This document shows positions 7,350-8,967 of a stretch of DNA of 8,967 nucleotides, one piece after another. The stretch spans positions 1 to 8,967 of the forward strand of contig SBBT01000055.1 in NCBI GenBank assembly GCA_005239595.1, read 5' to 3'. The translations under genes were made by a program, and so were the position numbers. The notes below the pieces were generated by a model. That model saw only the letters and a list, made by a program, of their open reading frames with translations. It made no database searches and had not been told where the DNA came from. The first letter of the stretch is position 1. Every line of letters begins with the position of its first letter. Origin of the DNA: Candidatus Troglogloeales bacterium. Lineage in GTDB: Bacteria; Nitrospirota; Nitrospiria; SBBL01; SBBT01.

Positions 7350-8967
7350 TTAACTCTTAACCACAAACCCGTATGGGGCCATGCCAAGAACGAGTAGAAG
7401 AATCAACACGCCGGCTAAAAGTGCGCCTTCGGTACGGGATAAATCTCGATGAGGGATGTTCGTATGAAGGGACCCAAAGAGAAGCCCCTGCATCAGGTCC
7501 AGAAAACACCACGACCCCATCAACCAGGTCAACCCAATCACCCACAACTCCCATGAAATACGAATAGTGTGGTGAAGCAGCATTTCAATAAGGGCGGAAA
7601 AAAGTCCAAAGGGAGGCAGCCCCATCGCCGCCATAACAAGGAGGGAAAACACGAATGCAAACCGCGGCATGGACTGCGCCAACCCCCCAATGTGGTCTGT
7701 ATCGCCCAAACGGGCAACAACGACCTGCAAGCCCAGGAAAAGGCCGCTTGTGGTTAAGACCATTGCAGAGATGTAAACGACCGCCTGCTGCGTGACTCCG
7801 CCCGTGTGGGCAAAATACCACCAAAGAATCGCAGAAAAGGCAATCCCTCCGTATGCCAACCTCCGTGTCACTTCAATCTGTACCCAGGCCGTAAACGCCG
7901 AATAGAGGGCACTCAAAAGCGCCAGTAGGATTAAAGCCGGTTGGATCGCGGCGGACACATTCGGAGACAATCCAGAGACGGCCAAGCCCCCCAGCATCGG
8001 CATCAAGAACACCAATAATGTCCGAGGAACCCCTTTGCAACGGGTTAGGGCCATCAGGTAGACACCATGCAGCGGAAAAAGCGGAAGGAAAAGGATCGCA
8101 ACAGAAAATAGCAGCAGGTGTGTGATAGTAAAATCGCCGGCTTGCATCATTGCGGGAAGAAGCATTCCCAAGAGGATGAAAAACCCGGCCAGGTGAATGC
8201 CTATTTGGAAAAGGAGGTTCTTATCCAGCCAGTCGATCCCAGTCGAAATCTTTCTTCCTAACCGGCCATAAAAATCTTCAAGGTAAAGGCGTTTCAATAA
8301 AAGGACATAGAGGCGAATCAGAAACCGATTGATCCACTCATGCGTTTTAAACGGCTGTTGGTGAGCCTTTGCATAGATAATCACCCAGCCGGCAATAATC
8401 GCCGATGCGGTTGCCGAGACGATCAAATCAAACAGAAACCCCGGCAGCGCCGCGGCCCGAAAGAAAAAAGCGACGTGGGCTTTATTCGGATAGAGAAAAT
8501 GGGTAAACCGTTCGGCGGCAAACAGATAGGTTCCTACCACGCCCAGAAGCGTTAGAAACATGGCCGCCGTAACCTTCCATGAGCTAATCGCCTGTAAACG
8601 GTTCAGAGTCAGGATCGCCTGCGAGGAGGTGACCCATGCAAAAAAGAGAAGAATAATCGCTCCTTGTGAATTGATTAACGGGATGTTCAGTACGCCATGT
8701 GCGGCCAGAAGAATAATAAACGGGAGGATCAAGGTCATGACAAACCCGGCCCCCCAGGTTAAGCGTGAGAATTTCTTCTCACCCGTCGGTGTTTTTTTCA
8801 GGTTGGAAAGAAGAGGGGGATAGCGGGGATCCCTGCGTGCCGCCTGGATGACATCGCCGCAGTTTAAGAAGATCGTGGCTTTAAAAAAGCCGTGCGCAAC
8901 CAGATGGAAGATCGCCAGGGCAAATGCGCCAAGCCCACATTCCATGATCATATACCCCATCTGTGCG
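7350..8967 (-). CDS. dabB: DabB-type proton channel: NuoL-like part fused to a NuoM-like module, 5' end outside window
   Basis: The frame stays open to the right edge (A-Q before Met at 8960), so the N-terminus is missing. The 536 residues from that Met begin inside a NuoL/Mrp-type subunit: FHLVAHGFFKATIFL (18-32) carries the family His19, His23 and Lys27 of the proton path. About four further membrane segments follow, then the NuoL-like amphipathic tail (LYLEDFYGRLGRKISTGIDW, about 219-238). Instead of ending, it continues with about nine more membrane segments resembling NuoM: FPLHG (295-299), TRRLAY (365-370), a GGL...P stretch near 420, and LGLPPFG near 447. It would supply the membrane channel that energises DabA. 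The NuoM-like half lacks Lys/His/Glu at several expected positions. The stop is 3 bases from dabA. Because of its place beside dabA, a DabB role is favoured over a complex I subunit. Confidence 0.88.
   Translation of the reverse strand, partial: AQMGYMIMECGLGAFALAIFHLVAHGFFKATIFLNCGDVIQAARRDPRYPPLLSNLKKTPTGEKKFSRLTWGAGFVMTLILPFIILLAAHGVLNIPLINSQGAIILLFFAWVTSSQAILTLNRLQAISSWKVTAAMFLTLLGVVGTYLFAAERFTHFLYPNKAHVAFFFRAAALPGFLFDLIVSATASAIIAGWVIIYAKAHQQPFKTHEWINRFLIRLYVLLLKRLYLEDFYGRLGRKISTGIDWLDKNLLFQIGIHLAGFFILLGMLLPAMMQAGDFTITHLLLFSVAILFLPLFPLHGVYLMALTRCKGVPRTLLVFLMPMLGGLAVSGLSPNVSAAIQPALILLALLSALYSAFTAWVQIEVTRRLAYGGIAFSAILWWYFAHTGGVTQQAVVYISAMVLTTSGLFLGLQVVVARLGDTDHIGGLAQSMPRFAFVFSLLVMAAMGLPPFGLFSALIEMLLHHTIRISWELWVIGLTWLMGSWCFLDLMQGLLFGSLHTNIPHRDLSRTEGALLAGVLILLLVLGMAPYGFVVKS

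Overview
The window joins two unrelated blocks. On the right, the minus strand carries a dissolved-inorganic-carbon uptake operon read dabB - dabA - PII-like gene. On the left, the plus strand carries an accessory region: the 3' part of a large SF1-helicase/Vsr-like-nuclease protein and a small amphi-Trp gene. The blocks converge near 3565-3708. The type of DabA (DUF2309, over 1000 residues), the coupled proton-channel subunit, and a C5/G5 palindromic repeat of the kind scattered through Nitrospirota and deltaproteobacterial-type genomes suggest a chemolithoautotrophic bacterium, possibly Nitrospirota. That assignment is inferred from gene style and is not proven.

Left block (1-3708). The large plus-strand protein enters from outside the window, because its frame is open to the left edge. 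It has the architecture of the DUF4011-type helicase family with a C-terminal MTES_1575/Vsr-like endonuclease. Nearly every motor motif departs from consensus at its key residue (Walker A Lys to Arg, motif VI Arg to Cys, and others), whereas the nuclease motifs look intact. This is the strongest candidate for something undescribed: a non-motor 'pseudo-helicase' carrying a nuclease. After it comes a 293-base gap that ends in an attC-like imperfect hairpin. The amphi-Trp gene starts 41 bases after the putative recombination point, and an attC-type box lies 70 bases past its stop. This layout fits a lone integron-type gene cassette, although no integrase is visible.

Right block (3709-8967). DabB is cut off by the right edge. 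It appears to be a fusion of the NuoL-like proton channel with a NuoM-like C-terminal module that has lost its usual ionisable residues. DabA follows 3 bases later and has the complete C-x-D / H / C zinc-site pattern with spacing like characterised DabA. A PII-like protein with a strong ribosome binding site comes last and has four histidines in its predicted T-loop. Together DabB would pass protons to drive DabA-mediated conversion of CO2 to trapped bicarbonate, and the PII-like protein would sense nucleotide or carbon status and adjust the pump.

Large open frames opposite dabA, dabB and the helicase gene were judged to be shadows of the real genes.
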